From an uncultured Acidobacteriota bacterium (lineage in GTDB: Bacteria > Acidobacteriota > Terriglobia > Terriglobales > Acidobacteriaceae): a stretch of 6,448 bases of DNA. Under the pieces are notes generated by a model. The model did no database searches. It was not told where the DNA came from and saw only the letters and a list, made by a program, of their open reading frames with translations. Each line of letters opens with the position of its first letter. Positions within the stretch are counted from its first letter, which is position 1. Of this stretch, positions 4,673 through 6,448 are shown piece by piece. The stretch spans positions 1 through 6,448 of the forward strand of contig CAIZGA010000269.1 of assembly GCA_903932385.1 (NCBI GenBank), written 5' to 3'. The position numbers and the translations under genes were made by a program.

Positions 4673-6232
4673 TTATTGTGTGCCGGCAGCCGCAGGTGCC
4701 GACGCGCCAGTGGCTCCAAAGCTTCCCGATGAGTTCGTATCAATCACCAGCGGCGTCTCCGGCTTCATACTCTTAATCATCTGCTCCACCGGTACGCTGG
4801 TCGGCACCTTCTGAGTGACGGTCTTATCATCCGGCGTGTTCATGGGGATATTGCTGTTCGGCTTGAGGAACTTCGTCGGGTAATTCAGCTGCGGCAGGGC
4901 CGCGGCATTCTCAATCGGGTTCACCAGCTCCGGCGTGATAATCACAATCAGCTCAGTGTTGTTGCGGGTCCTCTGCATGGACTGGAAAAACTTGCCCAGC
5001 ACTGGAATATCGCCGAGGAAGGGAATTTTTTCAAAGGTCTCAGTATCGCGATTGTCCAGCAAGCCGCCAAGCACGAAGGTCTGGCCGTTGCCCAGTTCCA
5101 CTTCCGTCTTCATCTTGCGCGTGTCAATAGCGGGCACATCAAATCCTGAAACTTCAATGGCGTTGGTAAAGTCGAGCGAGCTGACTTCCGGCGCCACCTG
5201 CAGGCGAATGGTTCCGCGCGGCGTAATCGTCGGAATAAAGTTCAACCGGACGCCATACTCCTTGAACATGATGGAGACCGACGAACCAGATCCGCCTGAA
5301 CCACCCTGTACCACAGGGTAGGGATATTCGCCGCCGGCGAGGAAGCTGGCCTGTTTGCCGTTGGTAGCCAGCACATTCGGCTCCGCCAGCACTTCCACCA
5401 GACCTTTTGTCTCCAGAGCTTCAATCGAAGCTCCGGCATTCAGGCCGGGGAAGTAAGCCAGGATGGTTCCTTCATTGCTGCCGAAAGTTGCTGAAGCGCC
5501 CGTGCTGCCGCTCACTCCCGAACTCGCCGAGCTGCTGCCAATTGAAGGCGGCGAAAATTGCCCGGTGGAGATTCCGCCCACCGCATTGCCCAATCCCAAA
5601 TCGAACAAGTTGATGCCCAACTGTTTTTCCAGGCTGCGGTCCACGCTGGCAAAACGCACCTTCAGCAGAATCTGCGGCTCTGCAGCGGGCACATTCACAT
5701 TCAGCAGGTTGACGACTTTGCCCAACGTCGAGGTGATGCCGGTCTGCGCAATTGCCACTGCGCGGTCCGAACTGGTCATGTCTTTCACGTTGCCGCGGAC
5801 AAAGACGCTGCCGTTCTCTCCGGTCACGGTCACATTCTGGCCGGGCAGTTCGCGTTGCAATTCGCGGCGAACACCGTTCAGCCCATCGTTGGCATTGGTG
5901 CTGCCGGGCCGCACCGTCACGTTGAAGAACTGCTTACCGCCGCCTTTTTCCCAGATAATCAGGCTGGTCTCGCCGACAGTTTTCCCATTCAGCAAAATTT
6001 CCGTCGGGCTCATCGCGGTCGCCACGGCAATATCGCCCAGGCCAACAACCACGCGCTGGGCCGGCTGTGCACACTCAATCAACACAGATTTTCCAACAAC
6101 AACAGAAAGTTCATTCGAAGATTGATCATCCGGCAATTGCAGTTTTTGCGCTGCCGGGGCCTGCGCGCGTAGCAGCGTTACTGCAAACAGCAGCATGGCA
6201 GTGGCGGCCGATTTGTAGATACTGGCCTTCAC
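4673..6232 (-). CDS. cpaC: CpaC/RcpA-type secretin of the Tad (Flp) pilus
   Basis: The 519-residue protein forms the outer-membrane channel for the Flp pilus. It starts at GTG (6230-6232), with GAGGG 6 nt upstream. Residues 1-25 are a Sec signal peptide (hydrophobic core AMLLFAVTLL, likely cut near RAQA) with no lipobox. Residues 38-110 match the pilus-assembly N-terminal domain, 115-180 a BON-like domain with GxVFVRGNV, and about 265-437 the secretin domain, including LVEVLAEPNVLATNGKQASF, NFIPTITPRGTIRLQVAPEV, VPAIDTRKMKTEVELGNGQ, and PFLGDIPVLGKFF with ELIVIITPELVNP. A Ser/Gly-rich stretch (220-255) precedes the secretin fold, and GGSGGSGSS (310-318) lies at the expected gate-loop position. 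The tail of about 80 residues beyond the beta-domain is rich in Pro, Thr, Ser and Ala and may be an S-domain-like partner-binding segment. Length fits CpaC proteins. It overlaps the end of cpaB and precedes the DUF192 gene. Confidence 0.95.
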   Translation of the reverse strand: MKASIYKSAATAMLLFAVTLLRAQAPAAQKLQLPDDQSSNELSVVVGKSVLIECAQPAQRVVVGLGDIAVATAMSPTEILLNGKTVGETSLIIWEKGGGKQFFNVTVRPGSTNANDGLNGVRRELQRELPGQNVTVTGENGSVFVRGNVKDMTSSDRAVAIAQTGITSTLGKVVNLLNVNVPAAEPQILLKVRFASVDRSLEKQLGINLFDLGLGNAVGGISTGQFSPPSIGSSSASSGVSGSTGASATFGSNEGTILAYFPGLNAGASIEALETKGLVEVLAEPNVLATNGKQASFLAGGEYPYPVVQGGSGGSGSSVSIMFKEYGVRLNFIPTITPRGTIRLQVAPEVSSLDFTNAIEVSGFDVPAIDTRKMKTEVELGNGQTFVLGGLLDNRDTETFEKIPFLGDIPVLGKFFQSMQRTRNNTELIVIITPELVNPIENAAALPQLNYPTKFLKPNSNIPMNTPDDKTVTQKVPTSVPVEQMIKSMKPETPLVIDTNSSGSFGATGASAPAAAGTQ

Positions 6233-6448
6233 TGTTTGCCCTCGGGAGTGGAGAATGTCTGCCTCGTACTCACGGATCCATTAATCACCACCACAGTGGT
6301 GGTGTGGCCGGTGCCGTGTGCCGTCTTGTTCGCGTCGCTGGGCGTGTCACGTTTGACTGTGCGTTGCGCCCCCCCCGAGGAGACTTGTTTGATTTCGTCA
6401 CTCGTTTGATCACAAGTTGCGACGGTCGTGGCAGGGGAGAGCGAGCAG
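6229..6448 (-). CDS. cpaB: CpaB/RcpC-like Flp pilus assembly protein, C-terminal end
   Basis: Only the last 73 codons are visible; the gene runs off the right edge. The end reads TTTVVVINGSVSTRQTF followed by STPEGKQ and TGA (6229-6231). CpaB/RcpC proteins commonly end with a hydrophilic linker and a short strand of the kind VxVIxGxxxTxxxF, and cpaB directly precedes cpaC in Tad loci, so context and tail agree. The stop overlaps the secretin GTG as GTGA, indicating translational coupling; the secretin ribosome site lies within this gene. CpaB is an SAF-domain periplasmic protein that stabilises or gates the secretin; its SAF domains would lie outside this window. A run of eight G on the coding strand (6369-6376) sits in the linker. 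The identification rests on a short tail and on position, so it is less certain than the secretin. Confidence 0.65.
   Translation of the reverse strand, partial: CSLSPATTVATCDQTSDEIKQVSSGGAQRTVKRDTPSDANKTAHGTGHTTTVVVINGSVSTRQTFSTPEGKQ
6239..6243 (-). promoter_or_regulatory. Ribosome binding site for the secretin GTG start
   Basis: GAGGG, 6 nt before the GTG at 6232, within the last codons of the upstream gene. It supports the non-ATG start, which is also placed directly before a clean signal peptide. Confidence 0.75.

Noticed and set aside
4669..4743. N-terminal extension of the DUF192 protein by 25 residues
   Set aside because: It would lie inside the secretin coding sequence in another frame; the ATG at 4668 fits the coupled gene order better.
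6286..6304. Perfect 9-bp inverted repeat CACCACCAC-A-GTGGTGGTG, considered as a terminator or operator
   Set aside because: It lies inside the cpaB-like coding sequence and is explained by runs of Thr (ACC) and Val (GTG) codons; a one-base centre cannot form a good hairpin.

Overview
The window looks like part of an acidobacterial genome (class Terriglobia, the Terriglobus/Granulicella/Edaphobacter group, is my best guess). This is an inference from gene style and content: moderately high G+C, acidobacterial-type Tad secretin and CpaB tail, a DUF192 gene inside the pilus locus, and large GT-C-like membrane proteins. No rRNA or other marker confirms it. Every gene I accept lies on the minus strand, so transcription runs from base 6448 towards base 1.

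Right part (6448 to 4231): the C-terminus of a CpaB/RcpC-like Flp pilus assembly protein (cut by the window edge), overlapping by a GTGA junction with a complete CpaC/RcpA-type outer-membrane secretin, followed 4 nt later by a DUF192 protein. These three form one translationally coupled block. Middle (4230 to 3419): a 260-bp regulatory region, then two tandem Flp-type pilin genes. The regulatory region holds a sigma-54 -24/-12 promoter matching the consensus at every conserved position, a consensus IHF-type site about 60 bp upstream of the predicted start, imperfect dyads about 100 and 124 bp upstream, and a stem-loop at the predicted 5' end of the mRNA. The pilins share nearly the same mature sequence but have unrelated leaders. 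Each pilin gene is followed by strong hairpins without U-tracts.

Left part (3161 to 1): a multi-spanning GT-C-like membrane protein, a DPM1-like family 2 glycosyltransferase, and the first 188 codons of a paralogue of the membrane protein, closely spaced as an operon. A GT2 that charges a polyprenyl phosphate with sugar, flanked by two membrane enzymes that could use such a donor, is a coherent glycosylation cassette. Its position directly after the pilins suggests, but does not prove, that pilin or another surface polymer is the acceptor.

Together the window reads as a Tad/Flp pilus locus in which the secretion-channel genes and the major pilin genes have separate transcriptional control, the pilins by sigma-54 and an unknown enhancer-binding protein, with a candidate glycosylation module attached. 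The ATPases (CpaF/TadA, CpaE), TadB/TadC platform proteins and prepilin peptidase are not in this window. No tRNA, rRNA, CRISPR array or insertion sequence was seen.
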